A stretch of 64,000 nt of DNA from Sycobia sp. Sy_11 (Eukaryota > Arthropoda > Insecta > Hymenoptera > Epichrysomallidae): the NCBI GenBank assembly GCA_018907035.1, contig JACCIC010000003.1, forward strand, positions 6,544,001 through 6,608,000, in the 5' to 3' direction. Made by a program: the position numbers and the translations under genes. Shown here in pieces: positions 1-12,089 of this stretch. Below the pieces are notes generated by a model. The model searched no databases, was not told where the DNA came from, and saw only the letters and a list, made by a program, of their open reading frames with translations. The stretch's first letter is position 1. Every line of letters starts with the position of its first letter.

Positions 1-67
1 ATCGAACAATAAATGGATGATTATGGATTTTGAATTGCATATTTTCCATTTTGATTCGATATTCTTT

Positions 68-142
68 TATCTATCTATCTATCTATCTATCTATATATAT
101 ACATATACATATATGTATATGTATGTATGTGTGTATGTATGT
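68..142. repeat. compound microsatellite (TCTA)n-(TA)n-(TATG)n
   Basis: A run of TCTA tetranucleotides passes into TA/TACA and then TATG/TG units. It is a simple-sequence tract with no coding meaning. Confidence 0.9.
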
Positions 143-435
143 AACCGTGATAAGATGAAAATCATAAAAATTTAAATGAATCCGGTGTTTGAAAATCCTC
201 TAAAATTTTTTAACTATTACAATTATATTATATTAATCTTTCCATTATTTTTGTCTGACTTTCATTCGTTTTGAACTTATATATATATACGCATTTCTCC
301 CTTCGACGCACTTTACTTTAGTTAATATGAACTATCCTTTTAATTTGCAGTAACGGCTCAAGCAAATGGTACCCCAAATGTAAAACTTGTTGAAAATGGT
401 TCTGACCGGCGTCTTTTAATTTAAAAAATGCCGAG

Positions 436-438
<3 letters not shown>

Positions 439-477
<39 letters not shown>

Positions 478-480
478 TAT
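439..480. repeat. (AT)n microsatellite
   Basis: About 16 uninterrupted AT units followed by an imperfect tail. Tyr-Ile-rich reading frames crossing it are artefacts. Confidence 0.9.
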
Positions 481-598
481 AAGAGTATATAAGAGTTTCT
501 GAACCGTGAGTCGATGTCAGAGAAGCTTGAGAGACTCTCGAGTGCTACAGCGACACGTTGTACTTGTATATCGACATTTCGTACAAATCTTCGAATGA

Positions 599-602
<4 letters not shown>

Positions 603-649
<47 letters not shown>
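603..649. repeat. (TA)n microsatellite
   Basis: A perfect AT dinucleotide tract of about 47 bp. The 165-residue minus-strand frame that spans 318-815 is built around this tract and the one at 439-480, and is not considered a gene. Confidence 0.9.
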
Positions 650-652
<3 letters not shown>

Positions 653-1599
653 GAGCGCGAACAGGCCTGTAACTTGCCAGGAGACATTCTCGATGGAATA
701 AATATTCTTTGATTTTTTCGCGAAAAGGTTTTCTGCTTTCGAAGTTTAGGGGCGGAAAGGCACTTTGGCATTCACTTGGAGAGTTTGGAATCTGAAAAAC
801 GTTTCTTCGGATCAATGGAAGAAAGAAAGCTATTTTATTCTTTTACTCTAAACAAATAACATGTAAAGTGAAGAAATAAAACTGCTGTACCAATAATCAA
901 AGTTATGAAAGATTTTTTGGGATGAAAAATTCGCGATAGATTTTCCGTATGATTACACGAGAGAAAAAAAAGAAACGTATGAACAATGGAGTGTTTTCTA
1001 TAAACACAAAAACTCCTGAGGTGATATATCGAACAGTATTTGTATTTATATATTTTCTGAAAATATAATATCTATAACATGATCTCATGCGAAATCTCAA
1101 CTCAAAAAAAAAAAAAAATGAAAATAATTGTTCCATTTTTTAAATTAATCATCATAGGTTATTTTTTATGGCACGACAGCTTAAAATAATAAATTATATT
1201 GAATTCTTATACTGTGAATACCAGATTTTGCCAGATTTTATCCCTAAAAATGTTCTAAGAATGCATTGCAGTTTACCGAAATTCGAGATAAAAGAAAGGT
1301 GATGAGAATTTTCAGTGCGAAAGTACTGCTCTGAAGCTGAAAAAAAAATTGATCAATAATTAGCTTATTTTACTGACAATTTCTACTTCTCAGAAACAAC
1401 GAAAGACGTTTCATTTAGGTTGGGACACGTAGCCGAAGACTAATGGCCAAATTTCCCGTGGACAGTTGAGAGCGTTAAACTAACCTATTCTTGATATAAA
1501 AATATTCTGCATGTGCACCAGGTGAAAGATAACAAAGAACCTACAACGCCAAAAGAGGGCTCTCATTTCTCGAAAACATTCTAAAATTCCTCTCAGCGA

Positions 1600-2400
1600 T
1601 TTACTACGCTTCTGAGCGCGAGCGAAATTTCGCATCGGCAAATCCCGTCGTCTCGCGGCGTACTTAGCGAGAGCAGCCATCGTTTCCCCGCCACCCCCCA
1701 ACGCCCGTCCGCCGCAACGCTTAAATGTCTTTTCGATGGCTAGCACATAACCGAGAGTGTCGTCGCGTCCCGGGAAGAGGCAAAAGTAACTTTCAATCGA
1801 ACGGTTTCCTCACTCGCCCCCTCCCTCCCCCCCGCCCATCACGCCCGAGCTCCAACCCTCGTCCCGCCCGCCGTCGAATATCCAATTTATATCGATATTT
1901 CCCCGTGGCTTCACGCGAATGCCGCCCGCGCCTAAAGTGCGAGCAGTCTGCCTGACAATTCCCGGCCCACCCCCTCGCGCAGCGCAAACTGAATTCGGAA
2001 GCTCGGGCGAGGAGCGGCCGCCTTATCCGCCGCCGAGCGGAGACCGGGGGAGGGTGCGGCGGCAGAAGTATCGAGCATAGAACGGATAAATCGCGTTTCG
2101 CGATATATTAGCGACCGCATTATCGCGTCCGCTGTCTGCGCGCCCGCGTCTACGTGAAAATTCGTGCGCGAGCGCTTCGCCCCCCCCCCACCTCCCTCTT
2201 TCCCTCACTCCCTGGTTCGTGCGCGGATCCCGATCGAAAATCGATGAAAACGCGGAGTAGAGCCCGTCTCTCTCTCTCTCTCTCTCTCTCTGTGACGATG
2301 TTTCACTGTCAAAAGTAGAGTGCGCGCGCGCATAGGAGTTCGCTTGGCGGCGGTGGAGGGGGATAATAGCCGGGAATTAGGGAGGCCTTGAGCTGTGTGT
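1600..2400. other. GC/CpG-rich island, no supported exon
   Basis: Composition switches from AT-rich to C- and CpG-rich DNA with many CGCG and GCGC steps. It ends in a (TC)n tract at about 2,267-2,292. Overlapping short ORFs occur in several frames on both strands, as expected when GC-rich DNA lacks stop codons. I see no recognisable protein motif. It could be a promoter or enhancer island. Confidence 0.5.
2267..2292. repeat. (TC)n microsatellite
   Basis: A perfect TC dinucleotide run at the edge of the GC-rich island. Confidence 0.9.
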
Positions 2401-3395
2401 GTACAGGGGATCGGTATAAGGACATTGCGATTCCAGGACGTTTTAAGCAGTACTTTGATGTTTTGGGACACGATTTGCGCGCCAGGCGTGACTAAGATTT
2501 TTTCTTGTGCAGGACGGGAGGGCGGAGAATATTGCTTGTTTTCTGATAAAAAGAAATAGCTGGACAAATTAGAAATGTTAAGGGTAAAAGTATCGCGATA
2601 CCCCCTCATATGTTGGTAACATGACTGGAAGCCATATATAATATAGTCAAATTTTATCATAAAATGTTGGCAGAAATATTTTATTAATTTCTTACATTAA
2701 CATGTATAAAAAACGCCACAATATGCCAGTTGCGATTTCAGGTATGAAAACAAATTTGTCACGGACGGAGAAAATGGATTGAGAAAAACTACTATATTTT
2801 TAAGAACGGAGAGAATTACAGAGACGAGAAATCTTACTCTATGTATCATAAACTTTTTTTATAAAGAATTTTTATAAAGAATGTTTCTAACGAAAGATCA
2901 TAAATTTTGCATAATTTTTCTCACATTTCCGAGTCTGTTTACTTGTTCCTAGAAAATATATAGTAAATTGTGTTAATCCGTTTCTTGAATGTTACAAAAG
3001 CTATTGAATATTACTGTCATCTAAGAAAGGTCAAGCATATCGCTTTGTATTAATAAAAAAAGACTACTTAAACGACTAAGATTATTGTTTTTATCAGAAC
3101 GTAAAACAATTTCCAAGTGGTGTAAGTAAACTTGATTCAAAAATTTTTGTTAAATGTCAATGTCACTAATTAAATAATAGATATACTATATCTTTTACGA
3201 CGGGTACAATATGAAACCTGAGAAATATATGATTTTTTCCCAATTAAAGAAACGAATGGATTGAAATCTGCAGAAAAAGTTACATTATATCATTATTTCG
3301 TGCATAGATTCTTTCCAACGATAATTCAATGTAAACAAATTATTTTGTTTTATTTCGATCCTCGTGAAACTGTTCTACTTTTGGTAAAGCGCATT
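2400..3395. other. AT-rich non-coding stretch
   Basis: AT-rich sequence with stops in all frames. I see no gene, RNA or mobile-element signature. Confidence 0.5.
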
Positions 3396-3830
3396 CAGTC
3401 TACTCTCTCTCTCTCTCCCTCTCTCTGCCCCCCCCCAGCCTTACCCCGGTACAGACCAAATAATCCCGACATTATACGCTTACAGTCGACGACTCTCGGC
3501 TTGTCTGCGTCGCGTCGCTATTCCCAACGATTCGACGCGCGGGAAACGCAGTCGCGCCGCAACGACGCTGTTTATCCGTCTTTATGCGTATACCTATCGT
3601 ATATCAATGTTGCAAGTCATGATCGCCGATGGCTGATGTCGTAAAAACATTAGCGGCCGCGGCGAGGGGAAGGAGGAGAAATTGTCACCGCCGTAAGCAG
3701 CCACGTTGCGAGACACCGCTCGAGGGGCCGTCGACCGCTACGTCCCGGATATCGCGTACGAGATGGTCATCTGCGACTTCCCACATTCGGAGGAGAGGGT
3801 TGAATTAAGCCCTTCTTTCGAATTTACAGC
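3396..3830. other. (CT)n tract plus GC-rich island
   Basis: A CT-rich run (about 3,401-3,426) and a C-homopolymer are followed by CpG-rich DNA containing a NotI-like GCGGCCGC. The pyrimidine run followed by an AG resembles a splice acceptor, but the frame after it shows no recognisable domain and no clear donor, so no exon is called. Confidence 0.4.
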
Positions 3831-4970
3831 CTAGGGGCGACCAACGAGGAGAAAGCAAGTTTTTAACGCGGTATTACTCGCGTGCAGTCTTTACATTTCA
3901 AAACAAACCAAAAAAAAAAGACAAGAAAAGAAACAACCACGACTTAAAATAAAAAGAAATTATAGCGAGACAGCGCGTTGTAATTTTTCTTTTATCGCCG
4001 TAATAATAATTTTGCCGTCGACAAGTAAAGTTTTACTAGCTCGCTTTATTTGCCGGGGCTACTAATTGTTTCTTTCATTTCTAATTCTCTGCTCTCTTTT
4101 CTCAGTGGCCGAGGAAAATCATGGCCATTTATGAAAGCTTGGCTATTAAAGCAAGCAGAAATCTTGGCGAAATTCAATAAAAGGGCAGGGAGGGAGAGAG
4201 AGTTTTTAGTTTTTGTAATTATACAATTCATGTAAATATTCATTTGTTTCAGTAGTTTATTATTTAAATCAGTCATGGTAGAAAATTATTAATTCACGTT
4301 TAAAAGTTTCTCGCTTAATTATTATTTCTTGTGCCATACAGTGCGTGAAACAGTGCATCGTCTCCATCAGACAAAATATTGTTCTTTGCCTTAGGAGTCA
4401 TTTTTGGTATAATTTCGACCACCGTAGTAGGGCTATATAAAATTCATTGTTCACGCTGTTCTCTGTTTCGTTTCACTACAAAATGAAATGATGGATACAT
4501 TTTTCATCCATTGCCACATATAGATGCAAAAATTTCTGTTTCTGAAGTTTAAACGTGGCCAAACACTGCATCGGTATCTCTATTAATCACGTTTAAACAA
4601 ATCAGCTTTTTAGTGTCGTTTCTGTTGAAACGGAGTCACCGTAACACTTTTTAGGACGCATCTTAATTTTCCCGATACTTTGTTCTATCATCAAGAAGAA
4701 TTTATTTTTTGTATGCCTTGTTCTGATTCTGAAAACGGCAAAGGCAACGTAATTTTTAACACAGTAATGAAAAAAGTAATGTATAGAATGTCATGAAATT
4801 TTATCGGTTAACTTTTGAAGATTAGTACTAATTGATAATAAGGCGCATCCGTTCAAACTATCGTAATCTACCTATCGCTCTCCTAGTACATTTTAGCCGA
4901 TGTGCTATTATATCGAGAGAAATACATAATGGTTGCTGGTTCATCGGGGAATGCCAGACCGGATGCAACT
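3830..4970. other. AT-rich non-coding stretch
   Basis: Nothing supported as a gene. Small ORFs on both strands at about 4,046-4,276 overlap each other and show no domain. Confidence 0.45.
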
Positions 4971-5159
4971 CTATAATAAACGCGCGCCCGAATCCCGGCC
5001 AGCCGGTCGAATTATAGAGCGCGCGCGATTCGTAATGGTCCAGGTCAATCCGGCAGCTACGACGCGAGCGCGTGTAAGAAATCGACGGAGCTAGCGAGTC
5101 GTGGTCCTCGGTCCGGGTTCTCCAGCGCGTTCGCGCTGCCGGGCGAATTCCGCTTTTAA

Positions 5160-5391
5160 TCAGTAACTGCGCAGTAGTGCCGACGATTGATCGACGGTGT
5201 CGCTGATTGACCGTCCAGCGATCCACTGGTCACCTCCGTGGGTGGCTCTTTCACCTCCCCCCGCTCACCCCTGCTCGGGCCGGCTGGTCTCGCACGGCCT
5301 CGTCTACCCCTCTTGCTGCCCCCTCGGCCCGAGGACCACAGCCGCTGATTTGCGGCCGTATTTATCTCGTATGCCAGCGCGGCGGTAACAG
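5160..5391 (+). promoter_or_regulatory. candidate promoter with non-coding first exon
   Basis: Inside a CpG-rich island (4,970-5,450) a TCAGT match to the insect initiator lies at 5,160-5,164. A good donor, ACAG followed by GTAGGT, occurs at 5,388-5,397. Together they could mark a transcription start and a 230-nt untranslated first exon. There is no TATA box at the expected distance. This is inference from two short motifs in GC-rich DNA and may be chance. Confidence 0.2.
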
Positions 5392-5399
5392 GTAGGTGT

Positions 5400-5678
5400 C
5401 CTCGGAGGTGGGCGGGGTGCAAGTGCCTGTGATTATGCGAGCGTGATTGTGCTGGCATGCGGACGGTGGATAGTGTTTCGAGCAGATGACCAACGTATAG
5501 GAGTAGCGTCAAATTTAACATTTTCCCGTACATCGATAGGTTAAAATGGAAAAATGGAAATTCGAAGCATGTGGCAATTTTTTACACGATGATCAAAATT
5601 AAAGGACAAGAAACTCAGATGTGAAGATACTAAATCTTTAACGAAATGTAATAATGTGTGAGTCATTATTTTTTCGAA

Positions 5679-5710
<32 letters not shown>

Positions 5711-8319
5711 TTTATATACAAACTCAATTTGACAAGTCAAATGGAAATTTGGTTGTTAATTGAATACTAATAAGTTTATTAGTCGACGACTTTACTGTAA
5801 ATAGATATCCTGTTATATTTTGCAATTATTTTGCATTTTTTTCATCAAAATTAAAAGATAATGTACAAATTTAATGGTAATAATTATTTTCACGCAAGTA
5901 TACTTTATGGATAATAGAAATTTTATTCACGAAGGTGGTTCGACTGCAATCCCCGAGTGAAAGAGACACTGTAAGAATAAATATTCTTGTTTTCTTAATA
6001 TATCCTCTAATAATATAAAAAATTACTGTAATAATTCTTTTGATCCATTTTCAATTCCATTGGACGGTTTTAAGTCTTATCAGTATTAATTTTTAATTTC
6101 TATAATTTTTAGATTTATTCTTCTCAATTTTCTTTCAAAGAAAGTCTATAATATAGTATTGTAAAACATTCAAGACTGGTTTTATGTAGGTTTCCAGTCA
6201 TTTGAGAAAACTGAGTCGTATATAAGAGTCGATTAGAAAAATACACTGCAGAACGGCTGATCCATTGAAAATGCTGATGTTTGATACGCAGCTCATTTCG
6301 TCTGCTCATTGATGTTCTTCAAGTCCTTCGTGTCATTGCCAAAATAAATCTCGGTATCGATATCGTTGGTTTCATTTATTTATGCTGTTTATTTTTACTT
6401 TTTGTTCAATTATTTTGTTTTTTTAATTAAAATTTGAACTCTTAACTTCGTATTAACATATTTAATGAACATATGAGAGACCGTATCTTCTATTGCATAA
6501 TAATCATATTAATCGGTTTGTTATATTTTCAATTACGAGCCGTTTTACTATCTACACAATTTAAATAATCTTGTATGTTTTCAAAAATTAAGATTTTAAT
6601 TTAATAACCGTCTCTGACATCGATCATATTCATTGAAAATTTTATAGTTTGTCCAAAAAAAAAATCTATTTCGGACAAGTATATGCTATTAAATAATTAT
6701 TCTATATTAGATAAAACCTTTAAAATTATTCTTAGATATTTAATTTAGTCTTCTTCATTTATGGAAAATTTACAATGCACACATCGATCATCAAATATTT
6801 GTGGCAAGCAGCGGTCGAAGTTCTTACGTGCATTGAAAATTTACTTTTATTGAGTTGATTTTTGTTTTTGCATCTTTCTTCGAAACCAAATAAATGGAAA
6901 CGGATCGGGATTCTTTGAGGGGCGAGATAAATAATTGACTTGGAAATTTGAAATTCATAGAATTTAACAGTGTAAGTTAACAAACAGCACATTATGGAAT
7001 GTTGAAAGTCTATATTTTTCAGAATATTCCTTTAAATACTGGATTAACTTTCCGTATGAAAATTTCATATTAAACTAAACTTCGACAAGAACTATTTCAG
7101 AAATTATTTTGGATTATGAAAATATAATTTTATTACTACACGTCTAAAACTATTCGATACTACCACAAGTTCCAAATTCTAAAACTAACATTATCGCAAA
7201 TAAAATATTCATTCGCCTGAACTGCAACACTGATATTGGCGTGTATATAAGAAAAATAACTTCCCATAAAATCCGCTTATGCATTCGCTTAAATTCCAGT
7301 AATTTTAAGCGCGCTTCGGAAATTTTCTACAAAGTTTCGAACGTCCGAGCATCGGTACAGGCCGTATGGACGATTATTCATTCGATTAAAGGCTCGTTCC
7401 GAAATTCCGCTTGTTAGGATGACGAAATATCGATGAATCTCCCATTGAATTTATCCAGGCGGGTTGCCCGGCGGACGCTGCCCGCCTGACTGAATTAATT
7501 TTATTAAAATTCAATTTATTCGAAATAATGTGAAACCCGTATCCATTATTATTATTGCTCCGGTTTTACGGAAGAATTGAAATTTAAAATTTATTTTTTT
7601 CTTTTATACTCCAGTCGGAATCGTTGAATAATAAATGCCGAACTGATTGTTGAGCATTTGATTAAAAATGATATTTCTTTATATATTTTCTTTTGATTTT
7701 GAGCAAAATTTATAATAGAAATTATCAATGTAAAGCAATAAATGGAAAAACTTTCATACCGTTTATCGTCTAGAATGAAATAATATTTTACTCTATATGA
7801 TATGCTGAGATACTCGCTTAAAAACTTTTTCATACATAACATATCAGCTGTATGTAAATAATAGGATGGTGTTGTTAACGTGAACGGTTGTATATACAAA
7901 TATGCAAAAATTACGAGTCACTTGCACAATGTAATTATAAATAATCGTATAATAAATAGCTAAAGAGTAGGTTCAGTCAACTGCATATCATTTACTGTAT
8001 TAAAGTGGAATGTACGAATAAGTGCTATTCGTAATAACAACTGCGACCGATCTAAGAAGCATAAGATGATATTATTGTAATTTTAATTGGAATAATCCAC
8101 TTTCATGGTAGAGTAAATCCAATCTGCAAGGATGCGGAATTACTGGAGCTAGTTTATTTATATAGCTCATTTATGTCGGAAAGGATGACGAGCATCGACG
8201 TCTGTCAATATTAAATAAACATATGGTGAAATAGAAGCACTTGGACTAATTAAAAGTAGTACGGATCATTGACCGTATTTTGAACTTTTGCTCTAAGCCT
8301 TAAATTCACTAAAAATTAA
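5400..8319. other. AT-rich non-coding stretch with a (TA)n tract
   Basis: Long AT-rich sequence with a TA microsatellite at 5,679-5,707. A 102-residue minus-strand ORF at 7,591-7,899 is Lys/Ile/Tyr-rich with no recognisable motif and is treated as chance. No gene is supported. Confidence 0.45.
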
Positions 8320-8640
8320 AAACTTAATTATGTCGACTTTTTTAAATTAAATTAATACATATTTTCATCGGCCTTACAGTCTTTATACTATAATACATTA
8401 TACTAAAATAATGGCGGTCCAACTGTCCTTGTTTATCATTACCCCTGAAGAGTCTGAAATAGATATTACGAATAAAAATAAAAATAAAATTAAATTGAAA
8501 ATTAAAAATAATAAGAATAATAAAAATAATAAAAATAAACTATATTCTACGATAGCAAAGGATAGGCTGACTGCCCCCAATACCTTAAATTTAAATTTTT
8601 CTTCGGTGCCCGATATTTTAGAGTTTTAGTCCTTGAAGAT
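8320..8640 (-). mobile_element. Penelope-like element 3' region, fragment (copy 1)
   Basis: This block is homologous to 62,950-63,291, 28,818-29,158 (opposite orientation) and 48,990-49,387. Read on the + strand the shared order is: a box with TTATGTCGACT, an AT-rich box, a CTTACAGTCTTTATACTATA-like box, a CCAACTGTCCTT box, an ACCCCTGAAGAGTCTGAAAT box, an A/T-rich spacer, a GCAAAGGATAGGCTGACTG box, then ACCTTAAATTTAAAT and TCTTCGGTGCCCGATATTTT. The element's sense strand is minus, by analogy with the copy that keeps part of its endonuclease ORF. It is truncated after the CCTTGAAGAT box. The 72-codon plus-strand ORF here is a by-product of the A-rich spacer. Confidence 0.7.
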
Positions 8641-9275
8641 AGCGTTTTACCGTAGCGTTCCGTTAGCAATAAAGCGTGTTCACGAACCGATCGATCGGTA
8701 CAAGCATTAATTTTTTGCCGGAACGAAAAGTCTGTGTTGGCTTACGGCGATAAATAAAGGCTGGATCTTCAAAGGGGCAATCTTTTTGTACTTATTGCAC
8801 AATCTCGCAAATAGACTTTCGATGTCCCCGAAACCATATAGTCCTGCTGATTTGCTCTAACTAAAGATCTAGAAATGCAAATGAATACAAATATTGATTG
8901 TTTCATAGCACATTTCAACAGAAGTGAGGAGGGGGGGGGGTAGGCTTTCCTACGAGTGCGCTTGTTGCCTCTGTAACGTTGCGACCCTAGTCGAGTCATT
9001 ATCCCCATTTTTACCACGTGCGCATTGCGCTCATGTAAATTGCTCTGTTACAGGAATAATCCTGTCAGACTTGAAGCAAATGCGAAATTTCAGTACTGTA
9101 TCTTTAACGAATATTATTCAAATTTTGGTCTGTCAGCCAATGGATATTTAATTTAACTGCATTTTACACTGTATTTTCTAAATTATACTAAACTGTGATA
9201 ATTTTTTTATATATAAAGATGATTAAAAAATTAATGTTTGCAAATAAATTATTTAAAATGAATTTAGTAAACTGC

Positions 9276-9322
<47 letters not shown>

Positions 9323-10080
9323 TTATTTACAGAAATACATAAGATAAATTTTTAAACCTAATAATTCAATAATGTTTATAACATTTATGAAAGGAATATT
9401 AAATTTCATTCCATTCAATTAACTACTTCAGACAGCCTGACAAAAATCACTTTCTTGCACAGGTATCTACCAGAAAAATGTTTACAAAAATAAAGTATCC
9501 TTCTATGGTCTATTTTCATTTTCAGGAAGGAAAAGTAAATTTCTATCGAAGAATATATATTATGCTCGCCAAAGAGCTATGGACAATTGCTTTTGATATA
9601 TCTTGGACAAGAAAATCTATATTTAAACATTTTTTGTTTGTTATAGTGTAAAAAATAATTTTCTATTATTGAAAAAAAAGGGATTTCATTAGATTTTATA
9701 AAGTTTAGAATAGGTCTAACGTACATAGATATAGAATTACACAAATTATTGATGTATGTATTCTGTTTAGCTATTCTCTGAGAATAGAGATATTATTATT
9801 CTGTTTAAAGCTGTGAAATGTTTTTGTAAAGAATTAAAATTTTTTTATTATATTAACCTTTCATTCGTAAGTGGACAATCTGGAATTGCAGTTTATGATA
9901 CGAAAGGCTAGATCAAATACTTTTTGATTTTATTAGAAATAAAAGAAACCTCTCCCATGGATGGTAGAAAATACAACTCATCACGAATTTCACGCTCGAC
10001 ATTCATATTCCATCAAATATGCGAGCTCTGATTCGGCATTATAAATAAATATTATCGTTTAGTCCGAGCGGAAAAGCTGC
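8640..10080. other. AT-rich non-coding stretch
   Basis: No supported gene. It contains a G-homopolymer near 8,930 and a long (AT)n tract at 9,278-9,319. Confidence 0.5.
9278..9319. repeat. (AT)n microsatellite
   Basis: A perfect AT dinucleotide tract of about 42 bp. Confidence 0.9.
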
Positions 10081-10550
10081 CCCTCCCCCCCCCTCTCTCT
10101 CCCTCTCTCTCTCTGCCGCCTTGACAATCGCCGGCTCCGCTCGCGCCTATACCTTCATACCTCACACTTCACCGCTCTATATCAAAAGCGACGCGCGTTA
10201 TTCCAAAATTTCCGGTGAGACGTACGGGGGGGGGGAGGGGCGATTTGAAGGGAGCGCGCTGCACGAAACAACGGAGAGGGCGACGAGAGGCCGTGCAATT
10301 GAAGTGGGCTTTTGCCGCGGACAGACGGGTGCTATCCAGTTCGTGCTGTAGATACCCTCCTCCTCCCCTCCCACTTTCAGGATGAACCCCACGGACCTGC
10401 TCGGCTATGCGTCGTCAGCTGACGCGCGATTACGCGTCCCTGCGAAAATCCGGCTCGCTTCGCGTAGCCGCGGCGGGGCTCGCGGCAGCCCCGATGCGCC
10501 TGTAGACGCCTACGCGTGCCGACCGCGGTGACACGCGTGTCACTTGCTTA
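10080..10550. other. CT-tract and CpG-rich island
   Basis: A C/CT-rich run (10,081-10,114) is followed by CpG-dense DNA. A strong pyrimidine tract ends in CAG at 10,378-10,380, immediately before GATGAACC. The ATG at 10,382 opens a 49-codon Arg/Ala-rich plus-strand ORF to a TGA near 10,529. It has no domain and no clear donor, so it is not called as an exon. Confidence 0.35.
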
Positions 10551-10559
10551 TATATATAT

Positions 10560-11750
10560 ATTACGATGCGTCCGCAAATGTACCAAGAGCTAGGTGAGGA
10601 GGATGGATATAACGGCGAGGCTCAGATATTGCACAGTCGGGTCGAGGATTTTTCTTCACTTTTTTTTTGGAATTCTGTATGTACGTCGCTATATTGGAGA
10701 TATTTGCCCGCGCTTCTTGTCGGCTCTTCGCCGTTTCTTTTATAATCTCAAGAGCGATAATCGAAGTCGTCAACGTTACTCCCATCGGTAGTGCCCTCGT
10801 GATTTAGGTGGTCAAACTTAAATTAAAAAGAAAATACATCAGACATCGCTCTTAAACATAGTTCAATATAAATTGAACGTTTACAAATCATTAGTTCTAA
10901 TGTGAATATCTGTAATAACTATATAGTTATAACAGTTATAATATAGTTATAATATATTATCAGGGTATATTTATTATAGTTATATGGACTTAATGAAAAT
11001 CGATAATATGACTAATTTTATCGCTTTCATTTCTATGTCTTCAACATTCACGTGGACATTACGATTTCATGGTATTTTTAAATGGTATTATTTGAATCAT
11101 AAGTAAATAATAAATGTAAAGTTTAATTATGAAAATAATCTTTTCTTTTTTCAAAAAGAAATTCATAACATAAATCTCATTTTCTATTGGTTTCTATTCA
11201 TTTAACAAATATTTTTAGGGGCTTTACAATCTTTATAAATTAGTTGTAATTGTAATTGCAATCAAAATGTTCTTGCTTATAATGAAAATGCACTGCTATG
11301 TCAGCCAATAAAGATATGTAAGCATTTATATAGTGTGTTTGTTCAACGATGCGTAAATCGCGCAATATATGCCTAAGTATATAGAAAATATTGATCGTCT
11401 GCGAATTTCTAGTAGAAATTTTCTGTATTTTTAATACGCAAATAATTAAAACTATATATGAATTCTCGTATGTATAGTGTTATTTTTTAACGTTTCTCAA
11501 CGTTAATATTAATTTTTTTTTAATTTCCTTACAGTAACCAGGATCCTACTGTACCAATTACCATTCCACATTTATTATTCCAATATTGATAAAATGCCTT
11601 CATGCAATTATAAAGAGATAATATAATTTACGTTTCAAAGTAATCAAAAGATAAATTTCTAGTAACGATAAATTTAGTCACGATACGTTTCTTTTCACTA
11701 CTTCTTGGTTTTTTCATCTTTATTTTTTTATGCCAACGCATGCATGCAGA
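10560..11750. other. AT-rich non-coding stretch
   Basis: Includes a short imperfect repeat of ATAGTTATAA units at about 10,920-10,985. Nothing else is supported. Confidence 0.5.
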
Positions 11751-12000
11751 ATATAGTAAGATAAACGTAATTGCGGCGAGAATGGCATCGGGTGTACACA
11801 GCATCGCGCGCAATGGAGAAAAATCCTTGGAAAAATCGAAATTGCAGGTTTTCGGCCGTGAGCGCGGGAGAGGACGGAAAACCCGGTCCAGTCCAGTCGG
11901 GGAACGTGCCCGGGTTTCGAATGAGGCTCGGTATGCAATGACGGAGTCGGTGGGGAGGGAGGGGCAGAGTGGCTTGAGCTCGTCCTGCAGACTTCCTCTT
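11750..12000. other. GC-rich island
   Basis: GC-rich patch immediately before a long CT tract. The ORFs on both strands here are mutual shadows or run into the CT repeat as Ser-Leu. No motif recognised. Confidence 0.4.
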
Positions 12001-12024
12001 TCTCATTCCTTATCTTTCTCACTT

Positions 12025-12028
<4 letters not shown>

Positions 12029-12085
<57 letters not shown>

Positions 12086-12086
12086 A
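12029..12086. repeat. (CT)n microsatellite
   Basis: A long CT dinucleotide tract with one TTT interruption. It generates Ser-Leu repeats in one frame. Confidence 0.95.
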
Positions 12087-12089
12087 CAC

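Noticed and set aside
318..815. 165-codon minus-strand ORF with Tyr-Ile repeats
   Set aside because: It is produced by two (TA)n tracts, which read as alternating Tyr-Ile codons. The parts between the tracts show no domain.
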